Assembly: GCA_016748015.1 (NCBI GenBank)
Contig: JAAOMT010000258.1
Span: forward strand, 97,008 to 161,007
Length of the DNA stretch: 64,000 bases
Origin: Geosiphon pyriformis
Lineage: Eukaryota > Glomeromycota > Glomeromycetes > Archaeosporales > Geosiphonaceae
Direction: 5' to 3'
Positions 49,605 to 62,060 of this stretch are shown here, one piece after another; position 1 is the stretch's first letter; every line of letters begins with the position of its first letter. A model generated the notes under the pieces. The model made no database searches, had not been told where the DNA came from, and was given only the letters and a program-made list of their open reading frames with translations. A program made the translations under genes and the position numbers.

Positions 49605-50540
49605 TGTTGTTAATATCTGTTTGCTGTAAATTTACATTTTCTGGAAGTAGTTGAATTTCTGATAACTGAATTTATCTTCAAATTATCTTTTATAATTTGA
49701 ACTGCTGGATTTATAAGTAGAATAACCAATTCCATACTAGTTACTTTATGTAATTACTTTGTAGTAATAGTTAACTCTTTCTCAAGAATTGCTTACCTAA
49801 AAACTTACTAAAAATTGTGTAATTATTTTGCTGTAAAAGTCAATTCTTCTACAGAAATTTTGTCTGTAGGCTACCTTAATAATTATAATAAGAAAAAAAA
49901 TAAAAAATAAAAGCAATATAAAAAAAATGAAATTTTGTCAAGAAAATCGTTTTTTATTCAGGTTTGAAGTTATTAATGAATTACTGAAATTAGTAGCTAG
50001 TTAATTTTAAAATGTTAGTTGAGTTTTGGAGAATGTTAGATGTAATTATTTCACGAATTGGTTTTTAAAGTATATTTTTATTTTTGAATTGTACTAATAA
50101 AAATAAATCTAAAAGTAAGATATCTATGGTAAAATATATTTTCTCAAAAAAAAAGCTCTTCTTTTATACAACTTGTTGTAGTACTAGTCTGTAAATTTGA
50201 ACTTTTTCTTTTTGCTATAATTTTGATGAACTAAAGATATATTTTAATAAACTACAAATTATTTTATTGAGCTATTAATTATTTTGGTGAATTATTTATT
50301 ATTTTAACAAATTTTTACAAATTTTGACAAATTTTTAAATGTTACATAATTCAGTGTATTGTATAATTTAATCATCCTAATTTCTATTATACAAATTAAG
50401 TTATTAATTAAATAGCAATCTTTGATAATTTTTGATTAAATAATAAGTAATAATTTGAATAATAATAATATATACTAATTAATAATAGGAATTATAAGGT
50501 AATTTCATACTAATTAATAACTAAAATTCTACTAATAACA
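49605..50540 (-). repeat. Family-2 Gypsy LTR (3', inverted)
   Basis: In element sense it starts TGTTATTAGTAG and ends GATATTAACAACA; the following bases are TTCA, and since the LTR at the window end is also followed by TTC the true end may be CATTCA. It is the least decayed of the three family-2 LTRs. Confidence 0.8.
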
Positions 50541-50556
50541 TAATCTTCTCCTTAAG
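50541..50556 (-). promoter_or_regulatory. Gypsy-5 polypurine tract
   Basis: On the minus strand CTTAAGGAGAAGATTA directly precedes the LTR start TGTTAT. Confidence 0.7.
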
Positions 50557-51600
50557 ATTAAGCTCTGTTAAAGTCCAAGCACTATTTGTAATATTGAAAT
50601 ATTGGTCCAAAATAATCAAAGTAATTTGGTCTGAAAATTGATAAAAGTTTTATTCTGTAAGTTTGCCAATATATTAAATCTTTATTGGTTAAAGTATTGA
50701 ATTTTGTAAAATGTTTTCACAAATATTAAATAAATCATAAAGTTTAAAAACTGCTCTAAGTTTGTAATAAGTGTTTGTTGGTTCAGCTATTGCCTTGAAT
50801 TTATTGTGAATTTGTTTTTGTATTGTTTTAAAAATAAGATTGATTGTTTCAAGTTCCAGTTTTCGTTCATAAAGTGTTTTTCTAATATGAAAATATCTAA
50901 AAATAAAGATATATTCATGGCTTTGTTTATTAATCTATAGTTGAAGGTTTTATTGAATTGTGGCATTTGGTGAAATTTTAATAAGAGTAAATAAAATATT
51001 TTTTTTTAAAGCTTGCTTTAAAAGTTCTGGTAATTGAATTTCAAAGTAATTTTTTGTATTCTTTCGATAAAAATAATAATTCTGAGGCTTTTTTACTACT
51101 GGTGTTATAGTTTTTTTTATGTATAATTAACTTGACTTCTATTAATTATTATAGATAAGTCAAAGAGTGTTTTTAATGCCACCATTAATTTTTAAGACAT
51201 TTGTTAAGTATTTCAGAGAATAATTATAATAAAAGTAATTAAATTAAAATTATAATATGAAAAAAATTTGAAAAATAAAATATTTTAGATATTGAGTTTT
51301 ATATTTTTTTGTTTTGGGTTTTTTTTGTAATTATTTACTATTTTGTTTTTATATTTGTGTATTATTAAAAAAATATTATGATAATAGTAAATTAAATATT
51401 TAGATTTGGTTATTGTTTTATTATAACTTTTGGTTTTAAATATTAAAAAATATCTTTGGAATTAATTAAAGAAGAATATGTACTAATTTGTAGAATTAAT
51501 AGTTTAAGATTGTTTCTAAAATAATAGTGCTTCAATTAATTTTTATGTACAACTTTGGCTATAATTTTGTTATTAATTCTTAATTTGTATAATTTATTGC
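50557..51600 (-). pseudogene. Gypsy-5 conserved region between integrase and LTR
   Basis: On the minus strand a frame reads LYERKLELETINLIFKTIQK, then IHNKFKAIAEPTNTYYKLR and FKLYDLFNICENI (about 50870-50650). Nearly the same series occurs on the plus strand at 62810-62960 in Gypsy-7, in the same place relative to the LTR. So the family has a conserved helical, charged post-integrase segment. No known domain is recognised. Confidence 0.6.
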
Positions 51601-52480
51601 TTAAAATTTCGTGAATATAAAATAATTTATCCTATTTATGCTTAAATTTTTTACTTCATTGTTTTTCAGTCTTAGTTCTATGTAGAAAAACTTTGTATCC
51701 AATTTTGAATTCATTAGTAATTAACAACAATTTGTTGTCATGCCATTTTTTTTGTTAAGCTTGGAAGTATTTAATATAAGTGGCTGCTATTTATTTTTTT
51801 TCTTTTAAAATACTAAGAAGAGTATAAGCTTTTTATTAAAGTATCTCTTGAAAAAATTTTTGTTAATTGGTTACACTAAGTATGTTTTACAGTAAAATTA
51901 ATTGGTAATATTACTGTTCTTCTATAAATTAAATTCAATAGTGTGTGTTTTGTGGTATTTTGTTTTAGTGTTCTATATGCTAATAATACTAATAGAATAA
52001 AAATATCTTATTTTTGCTTAAAATCAATTAAAACTTTAACTAAAAATTCACACAATGTTCAGTTAAAATATTTCACAAATTTATTTGTTTATAAGAAATA
52101 AAAAAATAATAATGATCTTTTAACATCAAGTTTTTTACAAATTTCTTATATTAAGTTGTTTATAAAATGTGTTTTTTGATCAAATAAGAGTTTAATTAAG
52201 CATTCATGTTTATAAATAATGTCTTTATAAAAAAAATTTGCTATTAATTTGGTGTTTGCTTTTTAAATAACTCTGGTTTCAGATTATTTGATGAGATAAT
52301 CTACTATAGCTATAATATAATAGTTTCCTTAGATTGTACTAAATAGTAATTCGATTAAATTGATTTTTATTTTGTTAAGAAGTTGTCCAACTTTGATTGG
52401 ATTTAAAGATTCAATAAAGTGAGTTCTTTTTTTTCTTGACAACTATTACATAATTTTATATATTGTCAAATGTCTTAGTA
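51600..52480 (-). pseudogene. Gypsy-5 integrase, broken
   Basis: Collinear with the Gypsy-1 integrase: the C-terminal module at 51640-51830 matches 6040-6240, the catalytic core at 52100-52450 matches 6500-6850, and the Cys-rich N-terminal finger lies near 52430-52480. Many stops; no catalytic residues can be claimed as intact. Confidence 0.7.
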
Positions 52481-52879
52481 CATATATGACCAAAAATAAT
52501 ATTTAAGTGTTTTTTAGATTGTATTATCTTTTTTTAAGTATGTTAATAAAAAGTCTGTATATATGTTGTATAAGATTGTTTTTTTTTTATTTTGTTGAAC
52601 TAATCTAAATGAATTTGTTGGGTTTTTGCAATTTTAATAATAAATTTTGTTGTAATATAAGAAATATTATTTTAATTAATATTGTAATTATTGTTTTTTG
52701 ATTAAAAACCAGTTTTTTGACATAATAAGAGTCTCTAAATAATTTTTAATATTGTTGTAATTTTTGAGATCTATTGTTTGTTAATAATTTATTGTTGTTA
52801 AACTGGTAGAATTAGAATTGGTATTAATTTTGTCTTATTTTTAAGATGCTATCTATGTTAATATATAGTTTTTTTGATT

Positions 52880-54000
52880 TAGGATATATAATATATTTGT
52901 AGTTAGCAAAAAAATCAGTCTATTGGGATTCTTTTGTACTAAGTTTGAAGTTTTTTTTGTTGAGCTATTTAAAGCCAATGTTGTCAGTTATAATGTCAAA
53001 TTTTTTGCCATTTCAGAAATATTGTTAAAAATGTTTGAAAGCTTAAATAATAACTGCTGTTTCTAATTTAGTTGAGCCATATTTTGAGTTTTATTGACTT
53101 GAGTGTTCTACTGACATATGCGATTACTTACTTATTACTATTATTATCTAATTGTGATAAAATAGCACCAAAAACTGTGTGTAAAACATTAGTAACTAAC
53201 TAGAATTTTTATTAAAATCCAGATAAATAAGAATTAAAGCTAGAATGAGTATTTTTTGAAAGTGTTAAATACTTGTTTTTGAGTTTGTGTTTATTAGTAT
53301 TTTATATTCTTATTAATTAAATAATTAAATAATTTGGTGATTTTTAAAAATCTTTTAATAAATTTCTGATAATAAAAAGCTAATCTTATAAATCTTTTTA
53401 GTTTTGTAGTATTTTACAGGATTTAGAAGTTTTTAACAACACTAATTATTCTTGGATTGAGTTGAACTTTATCTTTACTAATAATATATCTAAAAAAGAT
53501 CAAACTTATTTTTCAAAGTGATATTTTTCAATGTTCAATTTTAATTCTGCTTTTTGTAATTATTGAAAAATTTTTCAAAAGTGGATTAAATAAGCTTTAA
53601 AACTTCGTAAGTAGATAACAATATTATTAAAATAAACAATTATTGATTGTTATAAGAGTTTTTTATAAACAACATTCATAAGTTTTTAAAATATTACTGG
53701 TATATTGCAGAATTTAAAAGACATTATATTGAATTTATAGTTTTTTTTTATGTAATAAATGCTGTTTTAGAGCAGTTTTTTGAATCTATTTTAACTTGCT
53801 AGTATTTTTTTTCAAATCTAATATTAAGAAAAACTTGGCTTTTTCTAAAGCATTTAATATATTATTAATTCTTAATAATAAGTAAACATCTTTGATTATA
53901 ATACTATTTAGTTGATAATAGTTTATACAAAATCTGATTTTTTTATTTTTTTTAATAAAAACTATTGGTAAAGTCTATAAACTTCTTAATAGTTGAATTA
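52880..54000 (-). pseudogene. Gypsy-5 RNase H and reverse transcriptase, broken
   Basis: Matches Gypsy-1 7400-8360 in order. The RT catalytic box at 53623-53634 reads YFNN where YLDD/YFDD is expected: both aspartates changed to asparagine by G to A. The FCINYYQLN-like block lies at 53920-53945. RNase H around 52990-53200. Confidence 0.72.
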
Positions 54001-55250
54001 GTCAATTATTGAACATTTTTTGGATTTTTTTTTTGATAAATTAGTGGCTAGCAGATAAGACTTAATAGACTTGTTGGCATTTTGGTGAGGCATTTTTTGT
54101 GTGAATTTAATATTAAATAATGTTGGTTTTTTTCAGATTATTATTATTTTTAGTAAATATATCAACATATTTAGTACTTAACTGTTTTAATTGTTTTTGG
54201 TATTGGAGTTTTAAAGAACTTATATTGATTCAAAAAAGTTTTTTCTCAATAATGTAATAGTTTTTAATTGTTAAAATGATGTTTAAATTTAGAAATAGGG
54301 TATATTTTACAATTTTAATAAAATTAAAGACAATTTAAAGAGTTTTATCTTGGAAAATATTGCTATGTATTATTTTAATTTTTAATCTATTTAATAAAAT
54401 AATAGAGTATTTGTTGAGATTATAGAAAGTAACTCAGAATTTTTTTATGTCTTTTGGAATATAAATGTTTAAAATTTAAATTTTATGTTTCAAATAGATT
54501 TGTTTATTTAACTTAAAGATTTATTCAGTAGTAGTAAGTTTGAACAAGTGTAAATTTTATGATGTTCTCTAAAAAATAAGATGGTAATTGGTTTTAAAAG
54601 TCAAAGAATCTGGTGAGATTTATTTTCTGTCTTGAGAATTATATTTACTGAAACTATAAATTGTTCAGTTAAACCAGAATCTTGGATTTTTCTATTACTT
54701 TTGCTTAATTATTTTTTTTAATTAACTGGTTGTAAACCTAAAATGTTAATTAAGAATAGATAAATTGCTTGAACAATTTTTTCAACATGCTCAATTTTGA
54801 ATAGTTTTTTGTTTTCATTTTGTAACATAATAGTAATATCTCTAGTGTATCCTACATCTAAAATTTTTTCTTTAAAATTGATTTTTTTGCTTGCCAAGAG
54901 TAATTAAAAAGCAATTTAAATTATTGCTCTTGGTAATATTTTGAAAGCAATTCTGAAATTGATTTTTATTAAAAACTTTGGTAAAAAAACCAAAGTATTT
55001 TTGTCTGAATATTATAAATTATATTTAGCATTAATTTTGTGTGCTTTTTTTGGCTTAATTTCTTGACTATTATTGTTGAAATACTTAAATTATATAACAG
55101 ACTAATTTTTAATAAGATAAATTAAAGTTGTTATAGTTTTTTCTTTTGGTTTTGGTTCATTTATAAATTTTTAAAATTATTAATATTTATGTTTTTTTTA
55201 TGCATTAAAACCCATTTTTTTAATAGATATTTATTAAGTAAATTTAAAAT
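54001..55250 (-). pseudogene. Gypsy-5 pre-RT and protease-like region
   Basis: Collinear with the region upstream of RT. Near 54840-54880 the minus strand gives DVGYTRDITIML, similar to the strand around a retropepsin domain, but the catalytic triplet is not visible. From 54480 the sequence is repeated at 56249 because of the contig overlap. Confidence 0.5.
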
Positions 55251-56228
55251 ATATTTAATACAAACTTATTATACTATTTTTATATCTTATTGAAAATTTC
55301 AAAAAAATTCGCAGTTTTTTCATTTAATTAAAACTAATTTTTTTTATAATATTAAAAAAAATATTATTGTCTATATAATTAAAAAAACAAATTGTTATTG
55401 TTAATATAGAAAAACAACACTTTTTTAATATTATTTTTCTAAAAGATTTTTCCAAAATACTTCTAATTATTTGATTTTTATTGTTAATAAAAATATTTAT
55501 ATATTTGGTTAATAGTTTTTATATAACAATTTTTAAGAATTTTAAATTCAAATATTTTATAAAATCTATAAAATCTATAAAATTAAATCAAAATTTATTT
55601 AATTTTAAAATTATTATTAAAAACACATCTAAATTTAATTATTTAATTTAAGTTCAAAAAAATGTATTTGTTTAATAAAATTTAAAATCTTTTTAATTTA
55701 TCTAATTTATATTTTTAATATCTTAAAAACAAGCAATTTTAATTTAAAAAACCTAAAAAATACAGTATTTTTAATCATTTTATTATTCTAAAACTATATT
55801 TTTAAAAGCATAATATCTGTTATTAAGCACAATATTCAATTATGTAATATTTATATCTTATTAAGATTATTATTTTTCTTATATTTTTTAAAATTATTCA
55901 CAATATTTAAAGCAATATTCAAAAATAATTTTATTAAATTTTTTTTAAACGTAATTATTAATACTATTAACTTTGTCTTTTATTTGTTTTTATTAATATT
56001 CTTATATATAAAATAAATACAATAATAGATCTAGATAACTATTCTGTCTTAATAAAATTTTTAGATAAAAGACAATACTTATTAAACTATACTCAACAGC
56101 AAAAAAAACATTTGTAAAAACAATTAAATTTTTATTTAATTTATTAAAACTAACTATACAAAAAAAATAAAAAAGATTTTGATTACTTTTAAAAAATCAT
56201 TAAGCTTAAAGAAAAAAAAATTGTAATT
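54480..56228 (+). repeat. First copy of an apparently identical 1749-bp block
   Basis: 54480-56228 and 56249-57997 look identical wherever compared (constant offset 1769), right up to the N run. This is best read as the same sequence at the end of one contig and the start of the next. Confidence 0.93.
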
Positions 56229-56248
56229 NNNNNNNNNNNNNNNNNNNN
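56229..56248. other. Assembly gap, 20 N
   Basis: Exactly 20 N between the two identical blocks; an arbitrary scaffold join. Confidence 0.98.
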
Positions 56249-57997
56249 ATTTTATGTTTCAAATAGATTTGTTTATTTAACTTAAAGATTTATTCAGTAG
56301 TAGTAAGTTTGAACAAGTGTAAATTTTATGATGTTCTCTAAAAAATAAGATGGTAATTGGTTTTAAAAGTCAAAGAATCTGGTGAGATTTATTTTCTGTC
56401 TTGAGAATTATATTTACTGAAACTATAAATTGTTCAGTTAAACCAGAATCTTGGATTTTTCTATTACTTTTGCTTAATTATTTTTTTTAATTAACTGGTT
56501 GTAAACCTAAAATGTTAATTAAGAATAGATAAATTGCTTGAACAATTTTTTCAACATGCTCAATTTTGAATAGTTTTTTGTTTTCATTTTGTAACATAAT
56601 AGTAATATCTCTAGTGTATCCTACATCTAAAATTTTTTCTTTAAAATTGATTTTTTTGCTTGCCAAGAGTAATTAAAAAGCAATTTAAATTATTGCTCTT
56701 GGTAATATTTTGAAAGCAATTCTGAAATTGATTTTTATTAAAAACTTTGGTAAAAAAACCAAAGTATTTTTGTCTGAATATTATAAATTATATTTAGCAT
56801 TAATTTTGTGTGCTTTTTTTGGCTTAATTTCTTGACTATTATTGTTGAAATACTTAAATTATATAACAGACTAATTTTTAATAAGATAAATTAAAGTTGT
56901 TATAGTTTTTTCTTTTGGTTTTGGTTCATTTATAAATTTTTAAAATTATTAATATTTATGTTTTTTTTATGCATTAAAACCCATTTTTTTAATAGATATT
57001 TATTAAGTAAATTTAAAATATATTTAATACAAACTTATTATACTATTTTTATATCTTATTGAAAATTTCAAAAAAATTCGCAGTTTTTTCATTTAATTAA
57101 AACTAATTTTTTTTATAATATTAAAAAAAATATTATTGTCTATATAATTAAAAAAACAAATTGTTATTGTTAATATAGAAAAACAACACTTTTTTAATAT
57201 TATTTTTCTAAAAGATTTTTCCAAAATACTTCTAATTATTTGATTTTTATTGTTAATAAAAATATTTATATATTTGGTTAATAGTTTTTATATAACAATT
57301 TTTAAGAATTTTAAATTCAAATATTTTATAAAATCTATAAAATCTATAAAATTAAATCAAAATTTATTTAATTTTAAAATTATTATTAAAAACACATCTA
57401 AATTTAATTATTTAATTTAAGTTCAAAAAAATGTATTTGTTTAATAAAATTTAAAATCTTTTTAATTTATCTAATTTATATTTTTAATATCTTAAAAACA
57501 AGCAATTTTAATTTAAAAAACCTAAAAAATACAGTATTTTTAATCATTTTATTATTCTAAAACTATATTTTTAAAAGCATAATATCTGTTATTAAGCACA
57601 ATATTCAATTATGTAATATTTATATCTTATTAAGATTATTATTTTTCTTATATTTTTTAAAATTATTCACAATATTTAAAGCAATATTCAAAAATAATTT
57701 TATTAAATTTTTTTTAAACGTAATTATTAATACTATTAACTTTGTCTTTTATTTGTTTTTATTAATATTCTTATATATAAAATAAATACAATAATAGATC
57801 TAGATAACTATTCTGTCTTAATAAAATTTTTAGATAAAAGACAATACTTATTAAACTATACTCAACAGCAAAAAAAACATTTGTAAAAACAATTAAATTT
57901 TTATTTAATTTATTAAAACTAACTATACAAAAAAAATAAAAAAGATTTTGATTACTTTTAAAAAATCATTAAGCTTAAAGAAAAAAAAATTGTAATT
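56249..57997 (+). repeat. Second copy of the 1749-bp block
   Basis: Repeats 54480-56228. Any feature here is counted twice: tail of Gypsy-5, then AT-rich spacer, then (from about 57780) the start of the Gypsy-6 integrase region. Confidence 0.93.
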
Positions 57998-59700
57998 TAT
58001 AACATGTATACTGATCTATTAACTGATTTTTTTGAAAAAACAAAAACTATTCAAAAAATACTTGCTTACTATTATTAATCTATTATAGAAAAAACATTGC
58101 TAATTATATTAAAAATTATAATATTTGCCAAAAAAAAAGAAAATACAATTACAAAAAAGATATTCGCCCAATTTTTGTTGGCCAACTATTTAATAAAATT
58201 GGTATAAATATTGTTAGACTTTTAACAAAAACTTCTGATGACAACTGATATATTATTACAAAATAAGTAAAAATAAAAACTATTTCAGACTAAACAACAG
58301 TTTTTATAACCAATTTTATTTATGAAGATATTATTTGTTGTCATAACTGTTTAAAAAAACTTTTATTTAATAAAAAAAGAACTTTTTTTAATACACTAGT
58401 TAAAAAACTTTGTAGAAAAATAAAAATATATTATAAGCTTTTTTTTTATCACTTTCAAACAAATGATTGAGCAAAATGTTTTAATAAAACATTATATAAA
58501 ACTTTAACCAAAACCAATAAAAAAACAAACTTATAAAACAAAATATTGTTTTCATTCTTGTTTGTTTATAAAACTGTAAATTATAATATAATAAGTTATG
58601 AATTTTTTTATTTGCTCTATGAATAAATAGCAATTTTACCAATAAAAATAAATATTAAAACAATATTTTTTAAAAAAATTACAACAGAAAATTACAAAAA
58701 CATTTTGCAAAGAAGACTTGATATTATTTTTGACTTATTAGTAAAAGCATAAATAATTGTTTTTAAAAAAATAAACAATTCTAAAAAAAACTTAAGAAAA
58801 AGAAAACTTATAAAATATTTTTCTTAAGTATTAATAACTTAGTTTTAGAATACTGCTTAAACAAAAATAATATCTATAATAATAAATTCTCTAATTAGTG
58901 GAAAAAACTTTTTATAATTAACAAAATTTTGAATAATAATTCTTATATCTTACAAAATTAATATAAAACAATTTTTAATAATTGTTTTGTTCATAATATA
59001 TAATTTAAAAAATATTATAAACGATCTGATTGGTTACTTGTTGTAGTAATACTAGTCCAAATAATCAACAAAAATTAGATATAAATAAATATACTATTTT
59101 CAAAACAGAAATATTTTTAATTGATATAAATAATTATTTCTTGGATTAAACATTTAAAATGTTTTTTATATTTTTTATAAATATTGAACTAAAAATTATT
59201 TAAACATTATCTTAATTATTGAAAAACAAACCACTATAACTAATAATAATAGAACATATACTGTTATTAGACCAAAAAAACTACTACCAAAAAAAAAATC
59301 AGTATTTAAATAAATAAATATATGCTTAAAAACATAACAACAAACATATTATTATTTTTCAATATATTTAAAAAAACAATTAAAAAAATCTTGTTTATAA
59401 ACAAAAACTTATTATATAAAAGACAATTAAAGCTTTATGGTCAACTTGGTAAAGTTATAAAAAACATAAAACTCTTAAAAAAAACAACTTTAGAAATACA
59501 TATAAAAATTTTGGATATTATATAATTAGATATTCCAAGAGTTTTAATTATTGCAAAAAAAGCCAAAATTCTTATATAAAAATTTGGTTTCTTGAATACA
59601 AACTTATTTTATCTCAGATATTATATACTTTATCCACAAAAAACTTTAATAAACTAATTAGTTTTAAGTTAGACAAAATTTTTTAATTAGAATATCTCAT
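57780..59700 (+). pseudogene. Gypsy-6 integrase, broken
   Basis: Plus-strand pol fragment. Zinc-finger part near 57998-58140 (NMYTDLLTDFFEKTKTIQK, then YIKNYNICQKKRKYNYKKD; first Cys and one His lost). Core: IRPIFVGQLFNKIG, TNFIYEDIICCHNCLKKLLF, then KIKIYYKLFFYHFQTND, the last matching the family SPYHPQTNG block, and CFNKTLYKTLTKT. The first catalytic Asp is lost (NIVRLL). An open frame at 59322-59525 (KIIKNIK..., basic) follows as an integrase tail or extra ORF. The upstream part (55980-56228) is the duplicate of 57749-57997. Confidence 0.75.
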
Positions 59701-60470
59701 AAATAACTTGATTTTACCAAAGCTCAATCTCTTTGAAGAGGATAAAATTATAGTTAAAAATCATAATTTTTATTAGTTATTATATATATTAGTCACTGAT
59801 ATTATATAATTAGTCACTCTATTTTTAGATAATAATTGTTAACTTAATCAATGATCTAATTATTAATTTGATTATTGACCTAATTATTAATCTAATCATT
59901 AATTTAATTATTAATTTAATTATTAATTTAGTTGTTGATCTAATTATTAATTACTTTTAATAATTATATAAGTAATAAGTCTCTTAGCTATAAAAAACAT
60001 AATCAAAATAATAATATGATTAAAGTAACAAAATAAAATTCATTATCAATTACTTTCTTTTATATTGCTTATTCTTTTTTTTATTTTTAAGTATCTGAAC
60101 ATCTTGAAATAAAATTATTTATTGGCATTTACATATCTTATTTTTTTTTTCTTGATTTGTATTGTTAAAAATTAGTCTAAGAAATAATTGTTTATTTTGT
60201 AATTTATTGAATAAAAAAATGATTGATAAACACAATAATACCTATTATTAATTTTAAAAATTAATGAGTTAAAACATAAAACAATAGCAGTAGTATTATC
60301 TTGTTAACAATTACAAACTATTTTTTTAATTTTTAGATTTTTAAAAAAGATTTATAATTATAATTTTTATAAGACTGATCATATATATTAAATTTTTACT
60401 TATTTAATTTACTTTTTTTTTGTAATTTTTATTTATTTATTTCTATTATCTTACAATTCGGTTTTTTTTT
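59701..60470 (+). other. Probable terminal region (LTR) of Gypsy-6
   Basis: A purine-rich GAAGAGGATAAAA at about 59736-59748 looks like a polypurine tract, followed by TTATTATATATATTAGTCACTG with a repeated TTAGTCACT, then the 12-bp array. No second LTR copy is in the window, so the call is tentative. It ends where the next RNase H relic begins. Confidence 0.4.
59838..59955 (+). repeat. Degenerate 12-bp tandem repeat
   Basis: About nine to ten units on the theme TAATTATTAATT / TGATCTAATTATTAATT, differing by single transitions. Confidence 0.8.
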
Positions 60471-60479
60471 GCTATTTAT

Positions 60480-60860
60480 TAGCTTGTTATTTCAATTTAT
60501 AATAATATTAATGGGGTTTTACTCAACAAAAAATCTTAAATACTTTAAAAAAAATTAACAACTTTAATTTTTACTTATTTTAAATTTCAATAAATAGTTT
60601 CAATTAGTTATTAATGTTTTATATATAGTATTTAATATTATTTTATTATAATTAGATGACAATAATAATAAATAAGCTATTACTTATGTTAATAGAACTT
60701 TTAAACTTACAAAAACAAAACATAGATTTACTAAATTGAAAGTAATAATTGTTATTTAGACTCTTAAGTATTTTCAACAATACTTAAAAGAAAAACCAAA
60801 ATTTGATATTATTATTATTAATATTAGTCTCAAATAGCTTAATAAAAATGATTCTAAACT
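60480..60860 (+). pseudogene. Gypsy-7 RNase H, broken
   Basis: The plus strand reads LDDNNNK*AITYVNRTFKL, then TKTKHRFTKLKVIIVI and TLKYFQQYLKEKPKFDIII, the usual Ty3/Gypsy RNase H order (AITYASRTL, then YSATELE, then ALKYFRQYL). The N-terminal TDAS motif is not readable. Confidence 0.72.
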
Positions 60861-61049
60861 TAATACCAAACAGTTTCAATAAATTAATTTTTGACCAATT
60901 ACATCATAATTTAATTAACAATTAACAACAAATAATAGATTTTGAAAACTACAACAATATTAAAAACTATTTAAAAACTTTTATTTTGTTAGAAATTTGG
61001 TTTTTAATTAAAAAACATTAATTACAATACTAAACAAAATAATATTTTT

Positions 61050-62060
61050 TTTATTATAACAATATTTATTACCAAAATTACAGAAATTTAGCAAATTTAC
61101 TTAGAATAATTCAACAAAATCAAAAAAACAATTCTATATAACATGTATACAAATCTCTTATTAATATATTCAAAAAAATATAACACAATTTAAAGAATAC
61201 TTGAACATTATTTTTGGTTTTACATGTAAAAAAACATTTAACAATATGTAAAATTTTATAATAATTATCAAAAAAAAAAGAATTTGTTCTATTGAATTTT
61301 GAATTCAATCAAAATTAAACAATTATTTAACAGAGTTGATATTAATTTAATTAAATTACCTATTATAACTCAAAAATATTATTATGTTGTAGTTACAATA
61401 AATTATCTTATTAAATAGTTTAAACCAAAATTATTTAATAAGCAGATACAAAATTAGTAGCAAATTTTATCTATAAAAACATTATTTGTAGACATAAATG
61501 TTTAATTAAACTTTTATTTGACCAAAAAACACATTTTGTGAACAATTTGATACAAAAAATTTGTAAACAATTCAATATTAAAAAATTTTTATTATTACTC
61601 TATTACCTATAAATAAATGAATTTATAGAATAATTTAATTAAACATTATGTAAATTATTAGCCAAAGTTTTAATTAATTTTGAAACAAAAATGGAATATC
61701 TTTATTTTATTAGTATTATTAGCATATAGAATACTAAAGCAAGATATAAGAAAACGCATACTATTTAATCTAATATATAAGAAAATAGTAATATTATCTA
61801 TTAATTTACTTTAATATAACTAATTACAAAAAAAACTTTCAAAATACAGTTTAATAAAAAGCATATATTTTTTTTAACACTTTAGAGAAAAAATAACAAT
61901 TGTAATTACTTATATTAAATATCTCCAAAACCAACAAAAAAAGACATAATAATAAACTGCTATTTGCTATTATAGGATTCAAAATCAAAAATAAAGTTTT
62001 TTTATTCAAAATTAAAGCAGAAAAGCAATAGAGTAAAAAATTTAAACATAAATAAAATAG
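61050..62060 (+). pseudogene. Gypsy-7 integrase, broken
   Basis: Core near 61340-61420 (VDINLIKLPIITQK, VVVTINYLIK with Asp to Asn at TIDYL), then CHKCLIKLLFDQKTHFVNN at about 61490-61545 and FETKWNIFILLVLLAYRILK near 61680-61740. Stops replace Trp and Gln codons. Same architecture as the Gypsy-1 and Gypsy-5 integrases. Confidence 0.72.

Larger units (their letters stand above)
49605..55250 (-). mobile_element. Gypsy-5: family-2 element, 3' part, inverted
   Basis: Minus strand. 3' LTR (49605-50540), polypurine tract, a post-integrase ORF remnant, integrase (about 51600-52480), RNase H (about 52880-53250), RT (about 53340-54000) and upstream pol/protease-like sequence to about 55250. It lies tail-to-tail with Gypsy-4, so 44390-50540 has a family-2 LTR at each end in inverted orientation. 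Gag and 5' LTR are not found. Confidence 0.78.

Noticed and set aside
54480-57997. A recent segmental tandem duplication
   Set aside because: Apparent identity plus a 20-N spacer exactly at the junction fits an unmerged contig overlap much better.
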